NCBI RefSeq assembly: GCF_018390635.1
Contig: NZ_JAHBGE010000036.1
Coordinates: forward strand, 32,317-96,316
Source of the DNA: Ancylobacter lacus
Lineage (GTDB): Bacteria > Pseudomonadota > Alphaproteobacteria > Rhizobiales > Xanthobacteraceae
Length of the DNA stretch: 64,000 bases
Reading direction: 5' to 3'
Position numbers and translations under genes: made by a program. Shown piece by piece: positions 8,662 to 15,747 of this stretch. Each line of letters begins with the position of its first letter. Position 1 is the first letter of the stretch. The notes beneath the pieces are model-generated. The model did not search any database and was not told the DNA's origin. It was given only the letters and a program-made list of their open reading frames with translations.

Positions 8662-8898
8662 TCAGAAGGCCTTGAAGGTGATGATGGTCCGGGTGTCCTG
8701 AATGCCGGGCACGGTCTGCACCTTCTCATTCACGAAATGGCCGATGTCGGTCGTCTCCGGCACGTAGAACTTCACCAGCAGGTCGAAATCGCCGGCGGTG
8801 GAGTAGATTTCCGAGGCAATCTCGGCGTCGGCGATGGCGTTGGCGACCTCGTAGGAGCGCCCGAGCAGGCATTTGATCTGAACGAAGAAGGGGATCAT
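8662..8898 (-). CDS. Stand-alone Lrp/AsnC ligand-binding (RAM) domain protein
   Basis: A 78-residue protein consisting only of the alpha/beta sandwich that forms the effector-binding half of Lrp/AsnC regulators (MIPFFVQIKCLLGRSYEVAN, then AGDFDLLVKFYV, and a terminal IQDTRTIITFKAF). There is no helix-turn-helix. Such stand-alone RAM proteins bind amino acids and assemble as dimers or decamers; some modulate full Lrp proteins. The ATG at 8898 is chosen because the first strand begins there; the open frame upstream to 8964 adds unrelated sequence. No operon partner is obvious. Confidence 0.85.
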   Translation of the reverse strand: MIPFFVQIKCLLGRSYEVANAIADAEIASEIYSTAGDFDLLVKFYVPETTDIGHFVNEKVQTVPGIQDTRTIITFKAF

Positions 8899-9048
8899 TG
8901 GCGGCTTTCGTCTGGCGCGGCATTCAAGGAGCCCCAAGGGACCAGAAGCGCCGAACGCTGGCAAGAGCCGGGCGTGCCCGCCTGCGACACCGCCGCACGC
9001 CGCCGTTCTTGAAAGCGCGCGCCGCTTCGCCTATGTGCGAAACAACGA

Positions 9049-9131
9049 TCTCGTTGGGGTGCCCGTCAGGGCTGAGAGGCGTTCGCCAACCCACGAACCT
9101 GATCCGGGTCATGCCGGCGGAGGAAACGGAT
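9049..9131 (+). promoter_or_regulatory. thiD leader: TPP riboswitch (THI element)
   Basis: The conserved TPP aptamer is readable in order: GGGGTGCC, GGGCTGAGA, then AACCTGATCCGGGTCATGCC, ending in GGCGGAGGAAACG. These match the thi-box core that binds thiamine pyrophosphate. It lies 74-156 bases ahead of thiD on the same strand, so it should reduce thiD expression when thiamine pyrophosphate is plentiful. Confidence 0.93.
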
Positions 9132-9204
9132 CGCATGCGCCGCCGGCTGCGCGCCGGGCGTCGCGGTGCGGCGTCAGCCTCGGCCGGCCAGGGAGGCGGC
9201 CAGC

Positions 9205-10065
9205 ATGGCGACCGATCTAACCAGCCAGTTCCGTCCCGCCGGCGCGTCGGCCACACCCATCGCGGTAACCATCGCGGGCTCGGATTCGGGCGGAGGCGCC
9301 GGCATTCAGGCCGACCTCAAGACCTTCTCCGCGCTTGCCGTCTATGGCGCGAGCGTCATCACGGCGCTGACCGCGCAGAACACGCTCGGCGTCAGCGGCA
9401 TCCACGACGTCCCGCCGGCCTTCGTTACCGCGCAGATGGATGCGGTGTTCTCCGATCTCGATGTCAGCGCGGTGAAGATCGGCATGCTGTCGCGGCCCGA
9501 GGTCATCGCGGCGGTTGCCGAGGGGCTCGATCGCCATGGCCTGCGCACGGTGGTGCTGGACCCGGTGATGATCGCTGCCTCAGGCGACCGCCTGCTGGTG
9601 CCGGAGGCGGTGGAGGAGCTTCGCCGCACCCTGCTGCCCCGCGCGATGCTCATCACCCCCAATCTCCCGGAGGCCGCCGCCCTGCTCGACGCGCCAGCCG
9701 CGACCAGCGTTGCCGAGGCACGGGCCCAGGCCGAGCGTCTGCTCGCCCTGGGGCCCAAGGCGGTGCTGGTCAAGGGCGGTCACGGCGATGGCCCTGAAAG
9801 CGTGGACGTGCTGCTCGATGCCGAAGGCGTGATCGAGCTTTCCGCCCCGCGCATTGCGACGCGAAATACCCATGGCACCGGGTGCACGCTCTCTTCCGCG
9901 ATCACCGCCGGCCTCGCCCGCGGGCTGCCGCTTCGGGAGGCCGTCGAGGCGGCGAAGCTCTACCTCACCCGGGCGCTGGAGCGCGCCGAGGACCTGACGA
10001 TCGGCCGCGGGCATGGTCCCGTCCATCACTTCCATGCGTCCTGGCCAACGGCGGGCCGGGGCTGA
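9205..10065 (+). CDS. thiD: Hydroxymethylpyrimidine/phosphomethylpyrimidine kinase
   Basis: A 286-residue ribokinase-fold enzyme that phosphorylates HMP and then HMP-phosphate to give the pyrimidine diphosphate used in thiamine synthesis. Visible are the substrate motif TIAGSDSGGGAGIQADLK near residue 20, VVLDPVMIAASGDRLL at mid-protein, the LITPNLPEAAALL strand, and the anion hole/catalytic loop NTHGTGCTLSSAI in the C-terminal third. The ATG at 9205 has a GGGAGG site. It stands alone behind a TPP riboswitch. It ends four bases from the convergent epimerase gene. Confidence 0.95.
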   Translation: MATDLTSQFRPAGASATPIAVTIAGSDSGGGAGIQADLKTFSALAVYGASVITALTAQNTLGVSGIHDVPPAFVTAQMDAVFSDLDVSAVKIGMLSRPEVIAAVAEGLDRHGLRTVVLDPVMIAASGDRLLVPEAVEELRRTLLPRAMLITPNLPEAAALLDAPAATSVAEARAQAERLLALGPKAVLVKGGHGDGPESVDVLLDAEGVIELSAPRIATRNTHGTGCTLSSAITAGLARGLPLREAVEAAKLYLTRALERAEDLTIGRGHGPVHHFHASWPTAGRG

Positions 10066-10068
10066 GCG

Positions 10069-11082
10069 TCAGCCCCACAGCGCCGGTTCCGGCGGGAAGA
10101 CGGTGCTGCCTTCGTAGCGCAGCCCCGGCGCCCGGTCGCGCGCGAGGAGGAGCGGCCCGTCGAGATCGACCACCCGGGCCCGCGGCGTCAGCAGCATGGC
10201 GGGTGCCATGGCAAGCGAGGTCGCGACCATGCAGCCGACCATGATGCCGAGGCCGAGCCGCTCGGCCGCCTCGGCGAGCGCCAGCGCTTCGGTGAGCCCG
10301 CCGGTCTTGTCGAGCTTCACGTTGACGACGTCGTAGCGCCCCACCAGCCGGTGCAGGCTGTCGAGCCCGTGCACGCTCTCGTCGGCGCAGATCGGGACCG
10401 GCCGCGCCATCGCCGCAAGCGCAGCGTCGTCTCCAGCCGGCAGCGGCTGCTCGACCAGTGTGACGCCGTGCTCGGCGCAGGCGTCGAGATTGGCGGCCAG
10501 CGTATCGGCGGCCCAGCCCTCATTCGCGTCGACCACGAGTTCGGCGTCGGGAACCGCCGCCCGGATCGCGGCGAGCCGCGCGGGATCGCCCGGCGCACCA
10601 AGCTTCAGCTTCAGCAGCGGGCGCCGCGCCGCCGCGGCCGCGATCGCCATGGCTTCCGGCGTGCCGAGGCTGATGGTGTAGGCCGTTGTCACGGCGCCGG
10701 GTGCGGGCAGGCCGGCGAGTTCATGGGCCGGCCGCCCGGCCGTCTTGGCCTCAAGGTCCCAGAGGGCGCAGTCGAGCGCATTGCGCGCCGCGCCCGGCGG
10801 AAGCCGGGACTGGAGCGCTTCCCGGTCGAGCCCCTGCCGCACCGCCGGGGCCAGAGCCTCGATCGCCGCCGCGACGGCCTCGACGCTTTCGCCATAGCGG
10901 GCATAAGGCACGCATTCGCCGCGGCCGACGACACCGTCGGCCTCGATCCGGGCCACCACCACGACCGCCTCGGTCTTGGAGCCGCGGGCGATGGTGAAGG
11001 TTCCGGCGATGGGGAAACGTTCGATTCGGACGTCGAGGGACGGCACGGCACGACCTCGCGGGCGCTGGGAATGATTCGGCAT
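10069..11082 (-). CDS. Dipeptide epimerase (enolase superfamily, L-Ala-D/L-Glu epimerase-like)
   Basis: A 337-residue enolase-superfamily enzyme. The N-terminal capping domain carries FPIAGTFTIARGSK. The barrel has the KxK catalytic pair in LLKLKLGAPG, metal-binding acids in LVVDANEGW, TLVEQPLP and ICADESVH, and the opposing lysine in VNVKLDKTGGL. That set matches dipeptide epimerases that act on murein-derived L-Ala-D-Glu during peptidoglycan recycling. Muconate cycloisomerase-like activity is a less likely alternative. The ATG at 11082 has a GGGGAG site; the longer frame from 11187 has no better start. Confidence 0.87.
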   Translation of the reverse strand: MPNHSQRPRGRAVPSLDVRIERFPIAGTFTIARGSKTEAVVVVARIEADGVVGRGECVPYARYGESVEAVAAAIEALAPAVRQGLDREALQSRLPPGAARNALDCALWDLEAKTAGRPAHELAGLPAPGAVTTAYTISLGTPEAMAIAAAAARRPLLKLKLGAPGDPARLAAIRAAVPDAELVVDANEGWAADTLAANLDACAEHGVTLVEQPLPAGDDAALAAMARPVPICADESVHGLDSLHRLVGRYDVVNVKLDKTGGLTEALALAEAAERLGLGIMVGCMVATSLAMAPAMLLTPRARVVDLDGPLLLARDRAPGLRYEGSTVFPPEPALWG

Positions 11083-11392
11083 GATGACGATACTCCCCTC
11101 GGCGGAAGGCCGCAGGGGCGGGATACGAGCCCCGCAAGGCGCATGTTCCACCCGATCCGATCCCACACCCTCGGCGTGCCGCGCCATCTAAGTCGCTGAA
11201 AAACAACAGAAGCGGGGGAAGTCATGGTAAACGGTTATTAAATACCGTCGAACGCCTTCGCCACCTCGACGTACCCCATCCCTCCGGCTACACACGACAT
11301 CTGTCTTCGGGGCGGCACGCGCCGGGGCGATGCCTGTCCTGTGTGCGGTTGACCCGGTCGGGTTCCCGCTGCGATCGTCGAGGAGCTGCGCA
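11083..11392. other. Intergenic region between epimerase and Mla operon
   Basis: About 310 bases with no convincing gene. A segment at roughly 11190-11250 is clearly richer in A/T than its surroundings and lies between two divergent transcription units, so it probably holds both promoters. I could not pick reliable -35/-10 pairs. If the permease starts at the upstream ATG 11330 the gap shrinks to 247 bases. Confidence 0.5.
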
Positions 11393-12547
11393 TTGGGTGC
11401 CGTTGAAGCCCCTCTTCTCGCCACGGTGCGTCGTGACGGCGCCTTCACGGTCGTCGGCAACGGACGGTGGACGGCGACACAGGGTCGTGCGCTCGAAGGG
11501 GCGGTCGACCAGGCGCTGGCGGATGTCCGGCAGCATGGCGCGGCGGGCACAGCCGTGCGTGTGGATTTTTCCGGTCTCGATCGCGTCGACACCGTCGGCG
11601 CGGTGCTGATCGACCGGCTGCTGCGCCTGTTGCGGGAGGCCGGCTTCGCCGCTCGCATCGAGGGGCTCGATCCGCGCTTCAAGCCGCTGCTCGACGAGGT
11701 GGAGCGGGGGTGTCATTCGGTGCCGGCCGCCCGCAAGAGGGTGGCGCCCATCATCGGCGCGCTCACCGTCATCGGCCGCGCGGTGGCGGGCGCGGGCACG
11801 GACGCGCTGCAGTTCCTCGGCTTCGTCGGGCAGGTGGCGACCTCCTTCGCCCGCATCGCGCTGAAGCCGCAGAATTTCCGCTGGACCTCGATGGTCTACC
11901 ACCTTGAGCGCGTTGGGCTGCGGGCGGTGCCGATCATCGCGCTGATCACCTTCCTGATCGGCTGCATCATCGCCCAGCAGGGAATCTTCCACTTCCGCCG
12001 CTTTGGCGCGACCACCTATGTGGTGGACATGGTGGGTGTCCTGACCCTGCGCGAGCTCGGCGTTCTGATCGTCTCGATCATGGTCGCGGGCCGCTCCGGC
12101 AGCGCCTTCACCGCCGAGCTGGGCTCGATGAAGATGCGCGAGGAGGTCGACGCCCTGCGGGTGATGGGGTTCGACCCCATCGAGGTGCTGGTGCTGCCGC
12201 GTCTCGTCGCCCTCGTCATCGCCGTTCCGCTGCTCACCTTCCTCGGCAACATGTTCGCGCTGTTCGGCGGTGGGCTGGTGGCGTGGCTCTATGGCGCTAT
12301 CTCTCCTGAGATATTCGTCAGCCGTCTGCGGGAGGCCATCGCGCTGAACACCTTCGAGGTCGGCATGATCAAGGCGCCTTTCATGGCCGCCATCATCGGG
12401 GTCATTGCCTGCATGGAAGGTATGCGGGTGGGCGGCAGCGCCGAATCGCTGGGCGCCCAGACCACGGCGGCCGTGGTGAAGTCGATCTTCCTCGTCATCG
12501 TGGTGGATGGCCTGTTCGCTATCTTCTTCGCCGCTATCGACATGTGA
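11393..12547 (+). CDS. mlaE: MlaE-type ABC transporter permease with N-terminal STAS domain
   Basis: A 384-residue permease. Residues ~1-95 are a STAS-like domain (VRVDFSGLDRVDTVGAVLID), and the rest is the MlaE fold with about five helices, including GRSGSAFTAELGSMKMREEV and the VDALRVMGFDPIEVLVLPR loop that contacts the ATPase. It should move phospholipids between outer and inner membrane. The frame opens at 11330, but a TTG at 11393 has GAGGAG seven bases ahead and begins where homology begins, so it is preferred over the ATG, which lacks a site. The first gene of a four-gene Mla operon. Confidence 0.88.
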   Translation: MGAVEAPLLATVRRDGAFTVVGNGRWTATQGRALEGAVDQALADVRQHGAAGTAVRVDFSGLDRVDTVGAVLIDRLLRLLREAGFAARIEGLDPRFKPLLDEVERGCHSVPAARKRVAPIIGALTVIGRAVAGAGTDALQFLGFVGQVATSFARIALKPQNFRWTSMVYHLERVGLRAVPIIALITFLIGCIIAQQGIFHFRRFGATTYVVDMVGVLTLRELGVLIVSIMVAGRSGSAFTAELGSMKMREEVDALRVMGFDPIEVLVLPRLVALVIAVPLLTFLGNMFALFGGGLVAWLYGAISPEIFVSRLREAIALNTFEVGMIKAPFMAAIIGVIACMEGMRVGGSAESLGAQTTAAVVKSIFLVIVVDGLFAIFFAAIDM

Positions 12548-12554
12548 GGCGGGG

Positions 12555-13394
12555 ATGCTCGGAAAAGCGAACGGAAGCGGCCAGAAGTTCGAGCCGGACC
12601 CCATTCCGCCGGGGGAGCCCATCATCCGCGTGCGCGATCTGGTGGTCGGCTTCGGCGAACGCACGATCCTCAAGGGCCTGTCGCTCGACGTGAAGGCGGG
12701 CGAGATCATGGGTTTCGTCGGCGCTTCCGGCGGCGGCAAGTCGGTGCTGACGCGCACCATTCTCGGATTGGTGCCCAAACGCTCGGGAACGGTCGAGGTG
12801 TTCGGCCAGGACCTCGACACGGCGGACTACCGCCAGCGGCAGGCGCTGGAGCGGCGCTGGGGCGTTCTCTTCCAGCAGGGCGCGCTGTTCTCCTCGCTGA
12901 CGGTGAAACAGAACATCCAGTTCCCGATGCGGGAATATCTCGACATGTCGCCCCGGCTGATGGACGAGATCGCCATCGCCAAGATCGAGATGGTGGGGCT
13001 CCAGCCCGATGTCGCGGAGAAGGCCCCTTCGGAGCTGTCCGGCGGCATGATCAAGCGGGCGGCGCTGGCGCGCTCGCTGGCGCTGGACCCTGAAATCCTG
13101 TTCCTCGACGAGCCGACCTCGGGCCTCGACCCGATCGGCGCGGGCGAGTTCGACGATCTGATCGCCACCCTGCAACAGACCCTTGGATTGACGGTGTTCA
13201 TGGTTACGCACGATCTCGACAGCCTCCATACGGTGTGCGACCGGGTGGCGGCCCTGGCGGACGGCAAGGTCATCGCCGTCGGTCCGATCGAGAGCATGGT
13301 CGCCTCCGATCACCCGTGGCTTTCGGCCTATTTTCGTGGCAAACGGGCTCGGGCGGCAGGAATTGGCGCGTCGACGCACGGCGCTGGAGGCTGA
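12555..13394 (+). CDS. mlaF: MlaF-type ABC transporter ATP-binding protein
   Basis: A 279-residue ATPase that powers the adjacent permease. Walker A is GASGGGKS, the signature is LSGGMIKRAALAR, Walker B is EILFLDEPTSGLDP, and the H-loop is MVTHDLDSL. The signature with MIKR rather than QQQR is typical of MlaF/Ttg2A-type proteins. The ATG at 12555 follows GAGGCGGGG. It is eight bases after the permease and six before the MCE gene, so one transcript is likely. A ~25-residue C-terminal tail follows the nucleotide-binding domain. Confidence 0.93.
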   Translation: MLGKANGSGQKFEPDPIPPGEPIIRVRDLVVGFGERTILKGLSLDVKAGEIMGFVGASGGGKSVLTRTILGLVPKRSGTVEVFGQDLDTADYRQRQALERRWGVLFQQGALFSSLTVKQNIQFPMREYLDMSPRLMDEIAIAKIEMVGLQPDVAEKAPSELSGGMIKRAALARSLALDPEILFLDEPTSGLDPIGAGEFDDLIATLQQTLGLTVFMVTHDLDSLHTVCDRVAALADGKVIAVGPIESMVASDHPWLSAYFRGKRARAAGIGASTHGAGG

Positions 13395-13400
13395 TCGTCC

Positions 13401-14693
13401 ATGGAAACGCGCGCCAACTACACGGTCATCGGCCTGTTCACCCTCGCGGTCATCGCCGCCGGCTTCGCCTTCGTCTGGTGGTTTAACGGCGCGGGCAGCC
13501 GCGGCCCGCGGGTGAGCTACGACGTGGTGTTCAATGGGCCGGTGAGCGGGCTGCAGCGTGGTTCCGGGGTCACCTTCAACGGCATTCCGGTTGGCGAGGT
13601 AACCGGGCTCCGGCTGGATGCGAAGGATCCGCGCCGGGTTGTGGCGACCATTGCCGTGCCGCCGGGAACGCCGGTGAAGACCGATACCCGCGCCGGGCTC
13701 GATGCGCAGGTTCTGACCGGCATCGCCTCCATCGGCCTGGTTGGCGGCAGCCCGACCGCGGCCCCGCTGCCCCCCGCCCCGGATGGCGGGCTCCAGCAGA
13801 TCCAGGCCGATGCCTCGGCCGTTCAGGACCTGATGGAAGGCGCCAAGCAGGTTCTGGGTCGGGTCGACGACATCGCCCGCCGGGTCGACGAACTGCTGCA
13901 GGACAACCAGTCCCGGATCAATTCGGTCATCACCAATGTCGACAAGTTCTCCCAGGCGCTGGGCGACAATGCCGGCAACGTGAACAGCTTCCTCGCCGAT
14001 GTCGGAAGCGCCGCCCGGCGGATCGATTCGCTTGCGGCCTCGCTCGACCGGATCAGCGGGGCCATCGACCCGCAGAAGGTCGGCAACACGGTGGACAACA
14101 TTCAGAAGTTCACCGGCGAGCTGGCCAGCTCGAGCGACAAGATCCGCGGCTTCATCGACGACGCCAGCGCCATCGCCGCCACCTTCCGCAGCTTCTCGGC
14201 GCAGCTTGAGACCACCTTCAACCGGCTGGACCAGATCACCCAGTCGATCGACCCGGCGAAGGTCGGCAGCGCCGTGGATAATTTCTCGACCTTCTCGCAG
14301 ACCCTCGCGAACCGCTCCGGCGACACCGACTCCATGCTGCGAAACGCTTCCGAGCTCTCGGGCAAGCTGAACGGCATGGCCAACAAGCTCGACAAGATCC
14401 TCGACAACGTGGATGGCTTGACCTCCAGTGAAGAGGGCAAGGGGATGTTCAACCAGATTTCCGCCGCTGCCGAGGAAGTGCGCCTGCTGGCCGCCAACCT
14501 CGACACCCGCACCGCGGAACTGGCCCGCAACCTGAACCAGTTCACCGGCCCGGGTTTGCGCCAGTACGAGGCACTCGCCGCCGACGGACGGCGTACGCTG
14601 TCGGAAATCGAGCGGGTTTTCCGCAATCTCGAACGGAATCCGCGCCAGTTCATTTTTGGCGGGTCCACCGTTCCCAGCTACACTGGGCGGTGA
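13401..14693 (+). CDS. mlaD: MlaD-type MCE-domain protein
   Basis: A 430-residue periplasmic lipid-shuttle protein anchored by one N-terminal helix (residues ~8-26). The MCE domain spans ~35-125 (VSGLQRGSGVTFNGIPVGEV, then TDTRAGLDAQVLTGIASIGL). The long remainder is helical, with repeated VDNFS/VDNIQKF-like heptads, predicted to make a coiled-coil tube or stalk. It is longer than E. coli MlaD (~180 residues), as is usual in this phylum for the Mce-type extended form. It should deliver or accept lipids at the permease. Confidence 0.92.
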   Translation: METRANYTVIGLFTLAVIAAGFAFVWWFNGAGSRGPRVSYDVVFNGPVSGLQRGSGVTFNGIPVGEVTGLRLDAKDPRRVVATIAVPPGTPVKTDTRAGLDAQVLTGIASIGLVGGSPTAAPLPPAPDGGLQQIQADASAVQDLMEGAKQVLGRVDDIARRVDELLQDNQSRINSVITNVDKFSQALGDNAGNVNSFLADVGSAARRIDSLAASLDRISGAIDPQKVGNTVDNIQKFTGELASSSDKIRGFIDDASAIAATFRSFSAQLETTFNRLDQITQSIDPAKVGSAVDNFSTFSQTLANRSGDTDSMLRNASELSGKLNGMANKLDKILDNVDGLTSSEEGKGMFNQISAAAEEVRLLAANLDTRTAELARNLNQFTGPGLRQYEALAADGRRTLSEIERVFRNLERNPRQFIFGGSTVPSYTGR

Positions 14694-14765
14694 GGATGAC
14701 GCTCTGGGGGCGCGCGAGTCGCGGATGGACAGCATTTCGCACATGTGGACGGCTTGGGGGACTGC

Positions 14766-15365
14766 GTGACTGAGTATCGACGTCTGGCACGGGCCGCTCT
14801 CCTGCTTTCCCTCGGCATGGGCACGGCGGCGCTTGGCGGCTGCGCCGGCAGCCGGCCGATTCCGACCTTCGATCTCAGCGCTCCGCGCGACGTCGTCACG
14901 ACTCCGCGCAGCCGGGGCACGCTGGTCGTGACCGAGCCGACCGCGCTGGCGGTGCTCAACACCGAGAAGATCATCGTCGAGCCGGCGCCGGGGCAGATCA
15001 CCTATCTCGCCGATGCGCAGTGGAGCGACCGCCTGCCGGCACTGTTCCAGGCGCGGCTGCTGGAAGCCTTCGAAAACAGCAGCCGTGCCCGCTCCGTCGC
15101 CCGGCCGGGCGACCGCATCACCGCGGACTTCCTGCTGCTGACCGACATCCGCACCTTCGGCCTCCAGACCGCCGGCGGGGCGGAGGCGGTTGTGGAGGTC
15201 TCGGCCAAGATCGTGGACGACAAGGCGGGCCGCATCGTCGCCGCCAAGGTGTTCTCCGCCCGGACCGCGGCCGCCAATTCCACCGGCCCCGAAGTCGCGC
15301 GTGCGCTCGATCAGGCGTCCGATCAGGTGTTCGGCGACATTGTGCGGTGGGCGGCGGGCTATTGA
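14766..15365 (+). CDS. ABC-type transport auxiliary lipoprotein
   Basis: A 199-residue predicted lipoprotein. The signal peptide ends at a lipobox LGGC, so the mature protein starts at a lipid-modified Cys at about residue 26. The rest resembles the PF03886 auxiliary component (YDLxAP-like start FDLSAPRDV, then WSDRLPALFQARLLEAFENS). In this family the lipoprotein sits in the outer membrane and docks with MCE transporters. The GTG at 14766 has a GGGGG element; an upstream in-frame GTG at 14745 is also possible. Fourth and last gene of the Mla operon. Confidence 0.85.
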   Translation: MTEYRRLARAALLLSLGMGTAALGGCAGSRPIPTFDLSAPRDVVTTPRSRGTLVVTEPTALAVLNTEKIIVEPAPGQITYLADAQWSDRLPALFQARLLEAFENSSRARSVARPGDRITADFLLLTDIRTFGLQTAGGAEAVVEVSAKIVDDKAGRIVAAKVFSARTAAANSTGPEVARALDQASDQVFGDIVRWAAGY

Positions 15366-15747
15366 GCGGATCGGGGAGGGGCGTTCACTCCCGATACGGC
15401 GGATAGGCGCGGCGCTGCGCTGCTTGCGGTCCCGGCAAGCGCCGGGTCTTGCTCCTTGTCTCCATAGCGGTCGCTGAGCGGGCCGCAGGACATCCCGCCC
15501 GCCGCCCTTTGCTCGGCGGACGCGGCGGGCCCTCCGCGAGGATAGACATCCCATCAGACCTCTCTGGCGCGGGCCTGCGTAGCGATCCCGATCTGAACGA
15601 CGGCGCCGTCTCCGGTGGCACCGCCGCGTGCCAGGTAAGGGTCCGGGGCTCTCCGCCAAAGCTTGCCGAACGCAGCAGGCCACGTCGCCACCAATGAAAA
15701 AGGGCCCCTCGCGGGGCCCTTCGTCATGTCAGCGGCACGCGGGGCGG
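15366..15747. other. Intergenic region between convergent Mla operon and giant gene
   Basis: About 380 bases. The only structure I can support is the terminator at 15696-15720 for the minus-strand gene. The rest is GC-rich without a coding pattern that matches anything I recognise, and no plus-strand terminator with a T-tract was seen for the Mla operon. Confidence 0.5.
15696..15720 (-). terminator. Intrinsic terminator of the GPR-like gene
   Basis: A perfect 8-bp stem AGGGCCCC / GGGGCCCT with loop TCGC (15701-15720) is followed, reading on the minus strand, by a run of Ts (15696-15700). This is a textbook terminator 28 bases after the stop of the giant gene. Confidence 0.85.

Noticed and set aside
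12534..15683. Open frame of over 1000 codons antisense to the Mla operon
   Set aside because: It lies opposite clear MlaF/MlaD genes and has only low-complexity Arg/Gly/Ala-rich sequence.
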